This document shows positions 37,540 through 49,335 of a stretch of DNA of 64,000 nucleotides, piece after piece. Below the pieces are notes generated by a model that saw only the letters and a program-made list of their open reading frames with translations, ran no database searches and was not told the origin of the DNA. Source of the DNA: Sclerodactyla briareus (Eukaryota; Echinodermata; Holothuroidea; Dendrochirotida; Sclerodactylidae); assembly GCA_026419785.1 (NCBI GenBank), contig JAODTK010000976.1, forward strand, positions 121,107 to 185,106, in the 5' to 3' direction. Both the position numbers and the translations under genes were made by a program. The first letter of the stretch is position 1. Each line of letters starts with the position of its first letter.

Positions 37540-38099
37540 TGTTTTTGGTTTTGAATATAGAAAATACAAAGGAAGCTAGCTATAGCAATCATCATCTGAT
37601 CACAGTGAGAGACAGCCTGCTCACCTCAATCAGAGGCGCATGGTGGGGTGGGGGGTTCTGTCTAGGGCTGATCTCAGCACCCATACCCCTCATCCTAGGT
37701 CCTGCTGTAGGTCGCTGCACACCTTGGTCACCTTCGGAGTTTGTCCTCCATCGCTCGCTTCTGATTGGCTGACTCAGAGAGGACCAATCGCATCTCGTCT
37801 TCCACCTTTGCAACTTGGTGTCAAAAGAAGAAGCTTGTTCAATAATGGGACTAATTGCTAGTGAGAACTTGTTCATCATTAAAGATTGAGATTCCTGAAC
37901 AAGCACCAAAGAGAGGCTATATAATGATTCCATGTCCTCATGAGATAAGCCTTACAGTTTACAGAATAATGAGATGATAATGATAATGTGTCAAAGGTCA
38001 TGAGGGAAAAATGGCAGTTTGACGTTGAACATACAGTGTGCAGAACGATCATTCAAAACTCCCTGCCGGATACTACAAATCCTGCCAACACAAACTTCA
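37540..38099. other. No gene seen; paired CCAAT-like sites
   Basis: At 37760-37792 GATTGGCTGACTCA and GGACCAATCG give two opposed CCAAT boxes around an AP-1-like TGACTCA. No TSS or exon is visible. Confidence 0.3.
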
Positions 38100-38300
38100 C
38101 AGATTTCCCCCATACTTATCAACAATACCTATGAAAAACATGGGATGAATTGGTGTCGTTTCAAAGAGTGATGACACAGTTTAAAATAAGTCGTAACGAT
38201 ATCGAGATGGGGGGAATCTCATCTATTCTCCCAAACTGTTCAGTGGTGAGTAGGCGCACTTAAAACTACGAATCGCTTATTGGGAAACTATCTCCACTCA
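38100..38300 (+). repeat. Dispersed repeat, pairs with 61005-61200
   Basis: CATGGGATGAATTG, TTTAAAATAAG(T/C), and CTGTTCAGTGGTGAGTAGGC compare with CATGGGATGAATTG, TTCAAAATAAGC and CTGCTTAGTGGTGAGCATGC in the same order at 61 kb. Ends are undefined. Confidence 0.45.
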
Positions 38301-38999
38301 AATTTTGTAGTATGTAAACTGGTACGCATGCATGGAAAACCCGTAACGAGGAGATATACTGCGTAACACCTGTTAACCCAACATATCTTCTGATAGCGCC
38401 CTCCACCCCTGTCTATTTTGTTGCAGAAAGACAATTTGGTAGGCTTACAATTTATTAGTGCACACTACTCAGTGGATAATTGTTCAGTCTACCTTTTGGG
38501 AAACACTCCTCATCTTTGGAAAGCATCCCTCAAATTTCACCTAACCTTTTGAAATCACTCCTAGGTTTGTTTCTTTTGCTCTCAGAGAAGTAACTCATTG
38601 TAGCTGAGTCCATGTGCTAGCAGTATTCTGCAGTGGCATTTCTTCATAAACTAGTATTTTTCTACACTTTCCGAGTAGCCTATTTCTCCTCTAACCTTGC
38701 GACTAGCCTTCGTCACGTTTGTCATCCTTTCACAGTTGCGGCTACTCCCAAGGATTGTTTGTTATAGGTTTTCCCAAAGATCATGTTTCGCATGTAACCC
38801 CCCCCCCCCCCCATCTCCTACAGTGCTACTAATGGGGAGTTTCCAATTTCCCTTGAGTCATACTCACATAGCTGTTGCATTCTACTGTCTAAGGCAGAAG
38901 CTTAAGTTGTAGATCACTGCCAGGTTTACTTGTGAGAAAGAAATGTGCTTTGCCAATATTAACACAAAGCATCCGGTCTTCTCTCTTCAAAATCACAAG

Positions 39000-39250
39000 G
39001 TGTTATATAGGAACAGAGGTAGATCGAAATCAGGAGCGGAATATCTAGTTGGTATGCATTGATGACAATCGAACATTCACGTCGCATATCTCGAAAATAT
39101 CGAGCAAAGTGTATTATTTTGTATCAAGTCTTGCCTATATTGCTTCATTCTTTAATGAAGGGGCCAGGAAAAGAATGTTTTCAGCTCCTAATATTCTGCC
39201 ACACCTAATTTATGCTGTTCCCGTATGGTATCTTTCTTCCTTCTGACAAG
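39000..39250 (+). mobile_element. Non-LTR retrotransposon RT thumb fragment
   Basis: An open stretch reading VCIDDNRTFTSHISKISSKV, YYFVSSLAYIASFFNEGARK, RMFSAPNILPHLIYAVPVWY. This is the pattern downstream of the YxDD motif in CR1/jockey RTs: (L)GVxIDxxLxFxxHI, a helical spacer, then LPHLxYxxxVW. A stop codon sits just before VCIDD, and no catalytic motif remains. It is a short, dead fragment. Confidence 0.68.
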
Positions 39251-39894
39251 TTATCATCTTCTGACAAGGATAGCCTGATGTATATTACCAAGTAGTTCAT
39301 GATATTGAACTGAGCACTATCCTTTAAGGATCATGTAACACAGTGCAAAGAAATTATTTTGAGATGACAACAAATCAAGATGATAAGGATCACCCACGAC
39401 ATGAACCACTCAATAGTCTGTTTGGTTGAAAGCTACCAGATTCTTACGCAATCCCATTTCTTGCCAAAATATAGAATCCAACTTATGAGAACTTCTATCT
39501 AACCGTGAGCAATATAATTGCTAATTTGGCAATTTGGAACCTCTTCATTTGAACTGACTAATCGTTTCATCTCACCCAGTTTTAAAAATAATGGGAATAG
39601 TCTTGAGGTTTTCTCATGTTTCAATCTTTTGAACATTTTTCTATATGGCTGATTCGCGTCTTATTTTCTTATAGTTTAATAATTGTACCCCTTACTAAAT
39701 ATGCTTATACTGGTTTAATAAATGAACAAATGATCAACTGTAGCTGCTACTTTCAGGAGCTCATAAATTTGCCCCTCTCCCTGCAAGTCGTCTGTTGAGG
39801 GATCATTGACTAACAGAGAACCTGCTGAACTGCATCATTCCTCAGATATAATACTCTGCAGCTATTTGCTGATCCAGTGAACTTCTACTCTATA

Positions 39895-39965
39895 GTGGAA
39901 GTGTGGTATCCATTGACCTTTCCAGGCAAACCATTCCAGGTTCAATTCCAGTCCGTCCGGATGTT
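39895..39965 (+). other. Possible tRNA-like promoter remnant
   Basis: GGTTCAATTCC at about 39940 matches the pol III B box, preceded by GGTATCCATTGACC. The A box is unconvincing, so this may be chance. Confidence 0.25.
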
Positions 39966-40439
39966 TAGTTCCCTAGTGGCTGTACTTTGCAGTTGCAATG
40001 ACATGGTCGGTTTTTTCACATCATGGTTCACTGTCTATCAGCGAACCTGTGTTTCTAGGGGTCTGTCCAAGATATTGCAATGAATCTCGCGAGCGGTGTG
40101 AGTACGTCCACTTTTGGATGTGGATTTTCCGCTTCCTCCAGTCGAGAGGTGTCGGGATCCTGGAGTACACTGTGATCATCCTTTTCTCAAGGGATGTGAC
40201 ATGCGTCCCAGGAGCAGGTTGGGATTGTACACCTCTGCCTTTCATATCATCTGAAGCAACTTGGGGAAGGAAAGGTAATTAATCGCAGCGGCTTATTCAG
40301 CCTCATTTGGCTCCCTGAACCAGTATAAATTTAGTCAAAGCTTGAGAGAAAAAACCAGGACAGCCAAAGGCCTTATAGTGATGTCCTTCTACTGTTTCTG
40401 TCACCCTAGCCCGACACACGGACAAATGTGAATAGTACC

Positions 40440-42150
40440 AGCTTCAGTTATAGGCACATAACGTCTTGACAAATGTCCTAATCTTTACCAACCAACTAAT
40501 GGGTCCTGTACCCTTGGTACGAAAGCTACACATTAAATTTTCATTCAAGGTTTTCAGACTTGAACTCTGGTAACCTGAGCATGGGGCCTGTCTCGACCTG
40601 ACCCCCCAAACAATAGGGTTCAATGTATCATCATGGGAATACCCAATACCAAGTATGAGCCTCATTCACCCCGCCCTTTACGAGATACAATAGGTCATGT
40701 ACTCCCATAAGGAAGATACACACCTAATTTCAACTCTGATCAGCCAACCGTTCGGACTTATCGTGTTCCAAGGTTTTCACCATCCTTGGACCTCTGTGCC
40801 TCAGATGACTCCTGACCTGCCCCAAAACATGGGGTTTCATGTAACCATCATGGGGAACACAATATACCAGTATGAGCTCAATCCATCCAGTGGGGTGGAG
40901 TTAGTGTGGGGGTTTACAAGCCCCAAATTGGCCAACTATCAATTTTATACTATTTTCCTAATTTCTCCAAAAATGACCCCCGACCTGAACCAGCCACAAT
41001 AGGGTTCCTGTCTACCCAAAAAGCTGCAACACCTGATTTCAACTTGATCAGACCAACCATTCTGGACTTATCGTGTTTAGCAAGGTTTTTAGACTTTGCC
41101 CTCTGGTGACCTCAGATGACCTCTGACCTACCCAAAACGATGGGGTTCATGTCCTCATTCATGGGGACACACAGACCAAGTATGATCTTCATCCCATCCA
41201 GGTGGGGTTGATTATCGGTGTTACCAAGCCAAAATTGGCCAAAATCGAATTTTCAACAATTTTCTCATATTTCGAGCAAATTCACACAGACTGCCTGAAC
41301 CCAAAACATTAAGGTTCCTGCACTCCCCATAAGAAAGCTATACCTCTTAATTTCAACTTGATCAGACCAACCCTTCTGGACTTTACTGTTTACAAGGTTT
41401 TCAGACTTTGACCTCTGGTGACCTCTGACTACCTCAAAACAATATGCCTTCATGACTCATTATGGGGAACACACATACCAAGTATGAGCTTCATCCATCA
41501 GGTGGGTTGGTTTTATCATGTTTACACAAGCCAAATTGGCCAAAATTCGATTTTCCCACAAATTTTCCTATTTTCGATCAAATTCACCCCGCCTAAACCA
41601 AAAACAAATGGGTTCCTGCACTCCCCATAAGAAAGCTATACACCTAATTTCAACTTGAATCAGACCAACCATTCTGGACTTATCTGTTTACAAGGTTTTC
41701 AGACTTGACCCTCTGGTGACCTCAATGACCTCTGACCTGACCCCAAAACCAATAAGGGTTCATGAACTCATCATGGGGAACACCATACCAAGTAGATTTC
41801 ATCCATCCGTGAGGTCGGTTATCGTGTTTTACAGCTAAAAATTGGCCAAAGTATCGCATTTTCACAAATTTCTATTTTCGACCAAAATTAACCACTACCT
41901 GGACCAAAACAATAGGTGTCCTGCACTCCCCATAAGAAGCTAATACACCACATTTCAACTTGATCAGAACCCACCATTCTGGACTTATCGTGTTTACAGG
42001 TTTCTGACTTTGACCTCTGGTGACCCTCAGATTACCCTGCCCCTGACCCAAAACATGAGGGTTCATGTACTCCTCATGGGGAACACACATACCAAGTATG
42101 AGCCTGACTACCCAGACCTATTGAGTTATCGGGTTTACAAGCTTGGCGTC
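40440..42150 (+). repeat. ~305-bp satellite array, ~5.5 units
   Basis: The marker CATGGGGAACACA(C/T)A then CCAAGTATGAGC recurs at about 40630, 40848, 41152, 41458, 41769 and 42073. Each unit contains two related halves of about 150 bp: one with the marker and AAATTGGCCAAAAT, the other with CACTCCCCATAAGAAAGCTA and GACCAACCATTCTGGACTTA. Many small indels. It ends at a (CA)n tract at 42154. It lies downstream of LRRCC1 exon 9. Confidence 0.88.
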
Positions 42151-42153
42151 ACA

Positions 42154-42225
42154 CCACACATACACACACCACACACACCCCGACGTGACGTGCATAGATT
42201 CCTCTGAAGGAATCAAAAATCAGCC
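42154..42225 (+). repeat. (CA)n tract plus hairpin closing the 305-bp satellite
   Basis: ACACACCACACAC-type sequence is followed by GTGCATAGATTCCTCTGAAG and GAATCAAAAATCAG. ATTCC and GGAAT form a short hairpin. The same order ends the array at 53.7 kb. Confidence 0.65.
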
Positions 42226-42298
42226 AACTCCATCTTCATTTCATCTCTCCGTTACTATCTTTCCAAAATCACACTTCCTTCTTCAACTGTCAACCAAC

Positions 42299-42437
42299 CT
42301 TGTGATTAGCTTCTTCCAGCTCCCGTCTCTCTGCTGGTGCATCTGCTCGTAGGGGGCACTCATCAAAGCCCTGCTGGGCGGCGTCCATCTGTTTCCTGAA
42401 GGCATTGTCCATCTTCTGCATCCTCTCCTTGCATGCC
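42299..42437 (-). CDS. LRRCC1: LRRCC1-like exon 9 (penultimate or near-last)
   Basis: Acceptor ending CACTCAG and donor GTTGGT. Entry phase joins exon 8. It reads ACKERMQKMDNAFRKQMDAA, QQGFDECPLRADAPAERREL, EEANHK. The start (DNAFRKQMDA) matches the vertebrate block DDAF(K/R)RQ(V/M)DA near the protein C-terminus, and EEANHK corresponds to its ANLK-like end. The central CPLRADAP is unlike a coiled coil and may hide compensating indels, as in exon 8. The donor shows at least one more exon should follow to the left, but the next 2 kb is satellite and I found no match for the remaining ~40 residues. Confidence 0.7.
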
Positions 42438-42978
42438 CTGAGTGGATTAGAGGGTGATAGGCAAGGTAAATACATTGTAACCACTTATCCCATATATGTA
42501 ATAAGGCATCTGTTAAGTTTTAGGTCAGTTACAAGTTTTCTCTTTAGTCATCTCTTATGGTAGATGGTGAATCAAACTCAACATGCATGCCAGCGTTAAA
42601 TTACATCTATCATCAATCTGTCAGCTCAAGTGTTTTAATAAATTTCTTTAGGCAACGTCGTGACATTTAAAGTATGGGTGTCAACCAGCTGCTGGCTGCA
42701 GCGTTCAAAATAGATGTTCACATCATGAGATTAATGGGTACGATATTGCTCAGACAATTTGTAAGTTGCACAGTAAGTCCAATTTTTACAAACCGAACTT
42801 GAAGACAGGCAAAAATATTTGTTTTCTACAAATTTCAAGCTGGCTGGATGCATGCAGAAGTACACCTCTCCCATTTTCAAAGAACTGCTTGGACCTAGGG
42901 CTCTAACAGCAAGAAGGTTCACTATATACCATCTTGTTCAACATCAGGTGTGGACTTCGTAGCAAATACCACTGATAC

Positions 42979-43128
42979 CTTTCCTGCTCAATGGCCTTGG
43001 TCCACCCCCTCCCCCTCCTCTCAGCTTTCATCTGCCTTCCTTATCTTCGAAACGTTTTCTTGACCTCCTTGACCTGCCTCAGCTGACTGATGGAATCTCC
43101 CTTGTCCTTCCACTTACGATCTAGGGCC
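42979..43128 (-). CDS. LRRCC1: LRRCC1-like exon 8 (in-frame stop from two compensating indels)
   Basis: Acceptor CCTTCAAG, donor GTATCA, 150 bp. It reads ALDRKWKDKGDSISQLRQVK, EVKKTF, then meets TAA in the straight frame. In the next frame the bases after KKTF read EDKEGR, and the original frame resumes as MKAER and ends TKAIEQE. One inserted C and one missing G about 18 bases apart therefore explain the stop while keeping total length and both splice phases correct. RKWKDKG followed by QVKEVKKTFEDKEGR is the best match to my memory of vertebrate LRRCC1. If the stop were real, the protein would lose its conserved C-terminus. Confidence 0.72.
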
Positions 43129-43744
43129 CTTGAAGGACCAAAAAAAACTTTAGATCTCTTTGCATATTACCTTATGTTAATTTAATTTATCATCAATACG
43201 GGCCGCAACTCACTCTCATTTTTCATTAAATGTAATAATCTTGGTCCTGATAATCCATTCATATATGTATTTTTATTTTTTGTTTCCTTTTCTCAACACT
43301 TTCGTGCCCTCGCTCCCCAGAACCAATTTCTGTTCTGCACTACTAACTTTAAAATGGTGGTTCTCGACTACAACCTCTGCCAGATAGATATTGTTGAGAT
43401 CTAATAATTGCACACAACTCCATAGGTGATGGTGCTATGCATAAATGACCGATGATCATTGTTAACCATGCACAGTCCAGACAGATTTAATTTTGGTTTA
43501 TTACTTCCCATAACCGAAACAAGATATCAATTTTTTCTCCCTCAAATTCGAAACCTCTATTTAAAGGCTAATGGTCATATAACCAGATGCAGTTCATTCC
43601 TTAAAATATAGACCAATCACAGCAGTGGCTACATGCTACTTCACACCATTCTTCTTAATTAGCTAGCGCCTCAAAGAGACATCTCTATGCTTCGTTTTAG
43701 TACATTACTCATATATGTTCATAAATTTAAATGTTCTCTTCTGT

Positions 43745-45238
43745 CTTTTTCAAATGGTATCACAAATGTGGAAGGATGCGACATGGAAGGTACCACAAAT
43801 GTGGAAGGATGTGACAGTTATTCCCATGCCGAAAGACAGACCTTCTGTTATTAACCAAACTTAGACCAATATCTCTCACGTCGCATTTGGCCAATCGCGA
43901 AGGCTTCTCACCGTACTGTATTATGGAGGACATCAAACCTAACATCGATCGCTACCAGTACGGTAGTCTGCCAGGGTCTTCAACCACTCATTGTCTAATA
44001 GAGCTCCTTGATGTCTTCTATAGAGAGTTTGACAAACCAGACAGGGTTGGCAACTTGGTGGTCACAGATTTTTCAAAGGCATTCGACTGCATTGACCACA
44101 CCACCTTGATAAACAAACTCATTGTATTAGGAGGAAGAAATGAACTAATTCCGTGGATTGTTGACTTTTTATCCTCTTGTCGGCAGGAGGGTCAGTATCA
44201 CAATGCATTATCTAATTGGGAAACTCTTACTTGTGGTGTACCTCAGGGCACAAATGTTGGTCGTGGGTTTCCTCTGCACAAGCAACGCTGCCGGTACATC
44301 TGCACAATCAAATTATGCCAAGTATGTCGATGATATGAGCTTTGGTGAGACCAGGCATGTTGAAAGCCAGCTATGATCGCAGATGATCTCAAGGGACTCG
44401 CTGATTGGGCAGAGGAAAACCACCTCCACCTCAACCCTGAAAAATGCAAACAGCTTCAAAAATGTTTTAGGCGTGATAACCCCGAATTGCTTTATCTCTC
44501 AATTAACGGTGTTCCATTGAAAGCTGTTAAAACAACGAAATACTCGGAGTCTTGGTGGCAAGATGATCTCAAGTGGGATCAACATGTCAACGAAATCATA
44601 AGTAAGAGCAAACAACGCCTCCATATGCTTAGTAGGTTGAAAAAGTTCAGGATACCACCTGGTGATTTACTTACAGTTTATAAGTCCTATGTGCGCCCTG
44701 CAATTGAATATGTTGCTCCCGTTTTGCATCCTGGACTGATCCTTCAATATCCGCAATGGCTCTGGAGAATATCCAAAAGCGTGCTTTCCGTATCATTCTT
44801 GGTGCCGACTATGAAGGATACCCCCAGGCTATGGAAACCCTATCAGTAAATAGTACTGAGGATCGCAGAAACGAAATCTGTGCCAAGTTTGCTTCTTCTT
44901 GCCAGAGCTCTGTGCGGTATTCTGAGTGGTTTGATGCTAACCGGGGGCAGCATGGTATGCAATTACGCAGCAATCGCAGATATGATGAACCTAGGTGCAG
45001 GACCAGCAGGCGGTACAATAGTTCAATCCCCTTTCTTACCAGGTGCCTCAATCAAATGTAGTTTGCCCCATCTTGCCTCTGCTGCAGGTGTTTTTTTTGG
45101 GACCTGTCTTTTATATAGTTGTATGTATTTTAAGTATTTTGTCATATTACTTTTGATTTTAATTGTAATATTCATGCAATTCAGCTTCCAGCTGCAAGAT
45201 GAATAAAGTCAAATAAATTCAAATTCAAATTCAATTCA
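43745..45238 (+). mobile_element. CR1/L2-like non-LTR retrotransposon, 5'-truncated, frameshifted
   Basis: A reverse-transcriptase pseudogene inside the intron between LRRCC1 exons 7 and 8, in the opposite orientation. It begins at MWKDATVIPMPKDRP and LRPISLTS (fingers). It then has VVTDFSKAFDCIDH (motif A, Asp codon near 44067), LTCGVPQGT (motif B, ~44230) and YVDD (motif C, 44323-44334), followed by ADWAEENHLHLNPEKCK and a thumb/C-terminal tail ending RCLNQM near 45060. The frame changes at least three times (about 44250, 44350 and 44750), so it is dead. The endonuclease domain is absent (5' truncation). The 3' end is AATAAA-like followed by short TTCAAA-type repeats, as in CR1/L2 elements. 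The clade is inferred from motifs. Confidence 0.85.
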
Positions 45239-45342
45239 AGTATAACAAGCACACAATGAATCTAAATTCTGTCAGCATTTCCACCTCCTTATCCAGTATG
45301 ATTATGATCTCAGAGGACAACTGCAGACCTCCAAACTCCTAC

Positions 45343-45551
45343 CTGTAAGCCCTTTGACTCTCGTCCAGCTCCATCTGTACCTCCTGTATCTGGCCCTTCA
45401 AGGCTTCCTTCCTCTCTTCGAGATGCTGTACCTGTTCCTTGAGGTCCTGCCTGGCTGTCTGCTCCTCATTGATGGCCTCCTCCAGGGACCGCTGCATTCC
45501 CAGGGACTCCTCACGAACCTTCTTTATCTGGTCGTCCTTCTCCCTCAGACC
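45343..45551 (-). CDS. LRRCC1: LRRCC1-like exon 7
   Basis: The longest exon (209 bp), open throughout, with donor GTAGGA and acceptor ending CGATAG. It reads GLREKDDQIKKVREESLGMQ, RSLEEAINEEQTARQDLKEQ, VQHLEERKEALKGQIQEVQM, ELDESQRAY plus a split Arg codon. It has a strong continuous heptad pattern with many E/K/Q and no Pro. Entry phase 0 and exit phase 2 match neighbours. A myosin-tail-like protein was considered, but the 28-residue skip repeats and the sequence of neighbouring exons do not fit. The next intron holds the CR1-like LINE at 43.7-45.2 kb. Confidence 0.78.
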
Positions 45552-46139
45552 CTATCGAGGGAATATAATTATTATCAATGGAAATATAAGAGTGATTAAC
45601 GGGTTCACAGTGTTTTTATACCAAAACTTTCAATTTATTTGATTAACTAATGGCATCCACAGCTTTTGTTCGGTTGTGGGTCATTGATTGTTTCTCTCTA
45701 CTTCACTGATTTTCAGGAATACCATGTACAACAGCAAAAGTCATTGATATACAGCCCAAAATTTTCAGGAAATCTCTGGTTTGTAAGGCAGATGCTCTGC
45801 TGTACACCCCCCTCCCATTCCCCTCACCTCCCCCCCCCATTCCCCTCACCTCCACATCCATTCCCCGCTGCCACAGCCAGGATGAAACCACTAGTGGAGA
45901 ACACTGCTAAACCAGTCTCTCAAACATCCTCCAAGGAATGGAGAGGGGTTGAATAAGCCTGGATACTACAACTTACATACAAAAGTGTTGAATAATACCC
46001 AGAAACTAATAATCCAAGGAGACTCCAAAAGTAGCTATAACCCGAGGAGGAAACCACAAGCTCGTTCAAAAATGTGGAAAAGGCAATCATCAAAATTTGA
46101 AATCACCACTAGCATTGCAAGTTTCCAAGAATAACTGAC

Positions 46140-46303
46140 CTCCTTCAGTTTCCTGATTGTGTCAGTCTGGTCATCGATGACTTTTGTTTTTATTTTCAGG
46201 GCTTCGTTGTCGGCGACCTGTTGTTTCTTGAGGGAATCGACCTCTGCCGTCAGGGCCTCAATCTTGGACTCTAGCCGTCCCCTGTCCTGGGCAAGGGATG
46301 CTC
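46140..46303 (-). CDS. LRRCC1: LRRCC1-like exon 6
   Basis: Acceptor TTTGGCAG and donor GTCAGT. A fully open 164-bp exon reading ASLAQDRGRLESKIEALTAE, VDSLKKQQVADNEALKIKTK, VIDDQTDTIRKLKE. The block IDDQTDTIRKLKE is one of the strongest matches to what I recall of vertebrate LRRCC1, where a near-identical (V/I)xDQTETIRKLK segment leads into a KD(E/D)xI motif; exon 7 supplies that. No lesion is seen. Phase joins on both sides are consistent. Confidence 0.78.
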
Positions 46304-47329
46304 CTGCCAAAGTGGAAGCAGGTTCCATGAACAGGAATTCTGACAGGGCAGTACTAGATACCATTTATTGGGTGCTCATATACCTCATTCCCTGGGTGCT
46401 TGCAAAAATTTCAAAGGAGGCACAGGCCTCTATTTTTTTTTTAATTCCTTCGGTTATCCCAAGTCAAATTTAGTTGTCCAAAACTAACTAACATCCATCA
46501 TCTCGAGACTATGAAACACTGGTGCAGTATGACTAAAACTGGAAATAACTATCACATGAGCCTCTCTTCTCCAAATTTTAAACTGTATCCATGTCAATCC
46601 AAGGCTCCAAAACTCAAGTTTTGAGTACAGATTCATCAGGAAAATGTCCTTTGATGTGGCTTACTACCCTGTATGACCCTCACGGTCAGATGACACTGGT
46701 GGGATTGGATGTCTTCCTAAGAAGTGATTCATGATTATAACAGGTGGAGTTTAGTCCCACCATTCACTACATTTGGCCATAATTTTGGCCAGCCTCTATT
46801 GCAATTCAAAATGTACTCAATAATCTTAGCATTTACAACCTCACTTTGTCACAATCTGTTCTGAGGTTGGCAAGACTAGAGTGACCAATCTGTTCTCGAA
46901 GTTACCAGTAAGGCTGGTTTTGTCATGAGTAGGACAACAAGCAGAGCTGCCTAGTGTGGGATAGAAGCTCCAGATTGCGATGTGGGCCATATGGGGACAC
47001 TTTGCTGTACTAACATGGAGGCCCACAATCTCGGAACAAATGTTTTGAAACATGCCTTCTGTCCCATAATATCCAGGGATGTAGGACTAGGACCAAAACA
47101 CAAGGTGAACCCTGATCTTAACGACGCTGAGGGAGTAGACCAACAGTCAAACTATCGTTGGGCAGCCAATAATATATTCAAACCTCAATCACAATGACAC
47201 CATTCAAAAAACAGATGCAGATTACATGGATGAATGAGCAATCATTGGGAAGACGTATTAACACCATAAAGACCTCCATTTTGGTCAGAAAACTAAGATA
47301 GCCTTCATCCACCAAGTTTTGTTGTAATC

Positions 47330-47640
47330 TATGGAAGTTACGAAAAAGTAACATAAATTATGCAAATTTGACCCATGATGACCTTGAAATGACCTGTAGC
47401 CCCCAAGTACCAATCTTCGTTCAAAACTGACGAAGTTTGGAAAATGCCTAAATTATGCAAATCGAAATTACCTCCACATTTTCAGGATCAACTATAGTAT
47501 TACCACAAGTTTGGTCAAATCCGACTAACTAGAAAATTTCGCGTAAATTATGCAAATTAGGCGTCCTCCATCATTGCATGATGCCACTTTCGACTTCATC
47601 CGGAATTTTAACTAGGGTGTACATGTGTACCAAGTTTCAG
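47330..47640 (+). repeat. TTATGCAAAT-containing repeat modules
   Basis: AAATTATGCAAAT occurs at about 47355, 47450 and 47545, interleaved with (A/C)AAGTTTGG(T/A)-like words. It is intronic in the LRRCC1-like gene, between exons 5 and 6 territory. Confidence 0.45.
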
Positions 47641-47811
47641 CTCAATTGGATAAAGCGTTAAAGAGTTATTATTGCTCTACGCCTACAGTTTCCGGCAGAG
47701 CTTGGGGGTGGCGGCGGCTACACACCCAAAACCGTAATATTCCCGGACACTTGCAGTGTCGCAGGGATATAACTAGTCGCTTTTACTCGCATATGAATAT
47801 GTGTCATTGAC

Positions 47812-47984
47812 CGTGCTGTGCCAGCGCCTGCCCCCGTAGTTTCCTCTCGCTTGAGGCCCTCTATAACCAGACCCTGTGCGACCAGCTGGGTCTGCAGTCT
47901 GATCTTCTCCTTTGATATTGCTTCCAGGTGTAACAGTTTCTTCCTAGCTTCCTCCAGGTCCGTCTCTAGGTTCGGGACATGCAC
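47812..47984 (-). CDS. LRRCC1: LRRCC1-like exon 5
   Basis: Acceptor TTAATCAG and donor GTCAAT. It reads VPNLETDLEEARKKLLHLEA, ISKEKIRLQTQLVAQGLVIE, GLKRE and, after removing one G near GAGAGGAAAC, KLRGQALAQHG. Uncorrected, the tail becomes TTGAGAGTAR, which is not coiled-coil-like, and the exit phase fails to match exon 6. Corrected exit phase 1 plus GA from exon 6 gives Gly, and the coiled coil continues. The single extra base is most simply an assembly or read error. The downstream intron is 1.5 kb. Confidence 0.68.
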
Positions 47985-48094
47985 CTGATTAATCGCAACA
48001 ATATCAAAAAGTTGAGTCAGCTACCTTTTTTTTAAACAAAGTGACCCAGGGTAGGCAGGCCCATAATTGCCCCATAAAGTATTAAAGGCAACCT

Positions 48095-48360
48095 CCATGC
48101 ACAAGAGACTAAGGACGAGCCTAAACAATAAATTACATGAATCGGCTATTACCCTACTTATTTAATGACTTATGTGCTCAGATCATGTTCAGCCCACACC
48201 GATACTACATACACAATTCTATTGAAATCAGTCTTAACCACTCCAGGGAAATCTTGCTAAGGAGTGGGACACACATACATACACACATACATACACACAC
48301 ACAACACAAACAAAGTGATCAATAAGTCTCTTCTGAACTCGGTCGGCGAGACAACAAAGG
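48095..48360 (+). repeat. (CA)n-hairpin cassette, family 2, copy 2
   Basis: AACAATAAATTACATGAAT, CAGATCATGTTCAGCCC, ACCGATACTACA, TGGGACACACATACATAC, a (CA)n stretch, then TCTGAACTCGGTCGGCGAGA. It matches copy 1 throughout. It lies in the LRRCC1 intron between exons 4 and 5. Confidence 0.7.
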
Positions 48361-48904
48361 GGGTGGGTAGGATCAAGTTTGAACCAGAAGATTCTACACA
48401 AGAGCAGCCGGAAATCAGAAGTAGAAGGAAATACAACTCGGGGGAGCATATCCCGGAATTGCAAGGAGAAAAGGAATGAGCGTAGGTTTGGTGTAAAGAC
48501 AAAACAGGAGCACCAAGGGAGTGACAAGGAGAAGACTGAGTAGGACGAGTACTTTGTGCAAAGGATCATTGGAACAGCTCTCTGAAGTTCGGAGGAGCGA
48601 AATGTGGTCATTAAAGTAGCGGTGCTATCTGGTGGCAGGCCCGCAGTGCGCCCGACCAGCTGTATTCCCTGTCAAGGAAAAGGGAACCTTTGGAAGTAGG
48701 GCAAAACAGGGTCAATCAGGCCTTCAAGAGGAACTAGCAACCAATCTCGGGAGCATACAATGACGCAAAATTCACAAGTGAAAAGGAACGGAATGCCCTG
48801 AACACCACTGGAGACACTCGTAGGCCCAGCAGTGGTACCTCCTCGGCTGGCGACTAAATGCCTATATACCTGCAAATGTAGGTGAATGATGTCAAACTCA
48901 AACT

Positions 48905-49335
48905 ACCAAAACACCATCATCTCCACCAGCACTGTAACCACCACTACCACAACCACAGATTGTCACAGAGCATCACCATCATCATCAATACTATATTGAT
49001 ATCATACACCACTACTATCATCAATTCCATCAAATCACAGTCATTACTATTGCCATCAGCATTACCCTCCTCCTCATTAACACAACATCAACATCACCAC
49101 TAATGCTATCATCAACAATGCCCTCAACTCCCATTGTCTTTATCAACACTATCACCAGCACTATCAACACTGTCATCATCAACCACTACACTACCACTCT
49201 TAGTACTACTGATGTCACCCATATCGATATCATTACTATTGTCATTATCAAAACTAATGTCATCACTATCATCCCTATCATCATCATTATTACCATCATC
49301 AACATCTCCACCAGCACTGCTATCATCAAGTTTTC
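48905..49335 (+). repeat. Degenerate trinucleotide (CAY/ATC)n region
   Basis: About 430 bp of interrupted ATC, ACC, CAT and CAC triplets, for example CATCATCATCAATACT. It produces long low-complexity T/I/S ORFs that are not genes. It lies in the LRRCC1 intron between exons 4 and 5. Confidence 0.8.
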
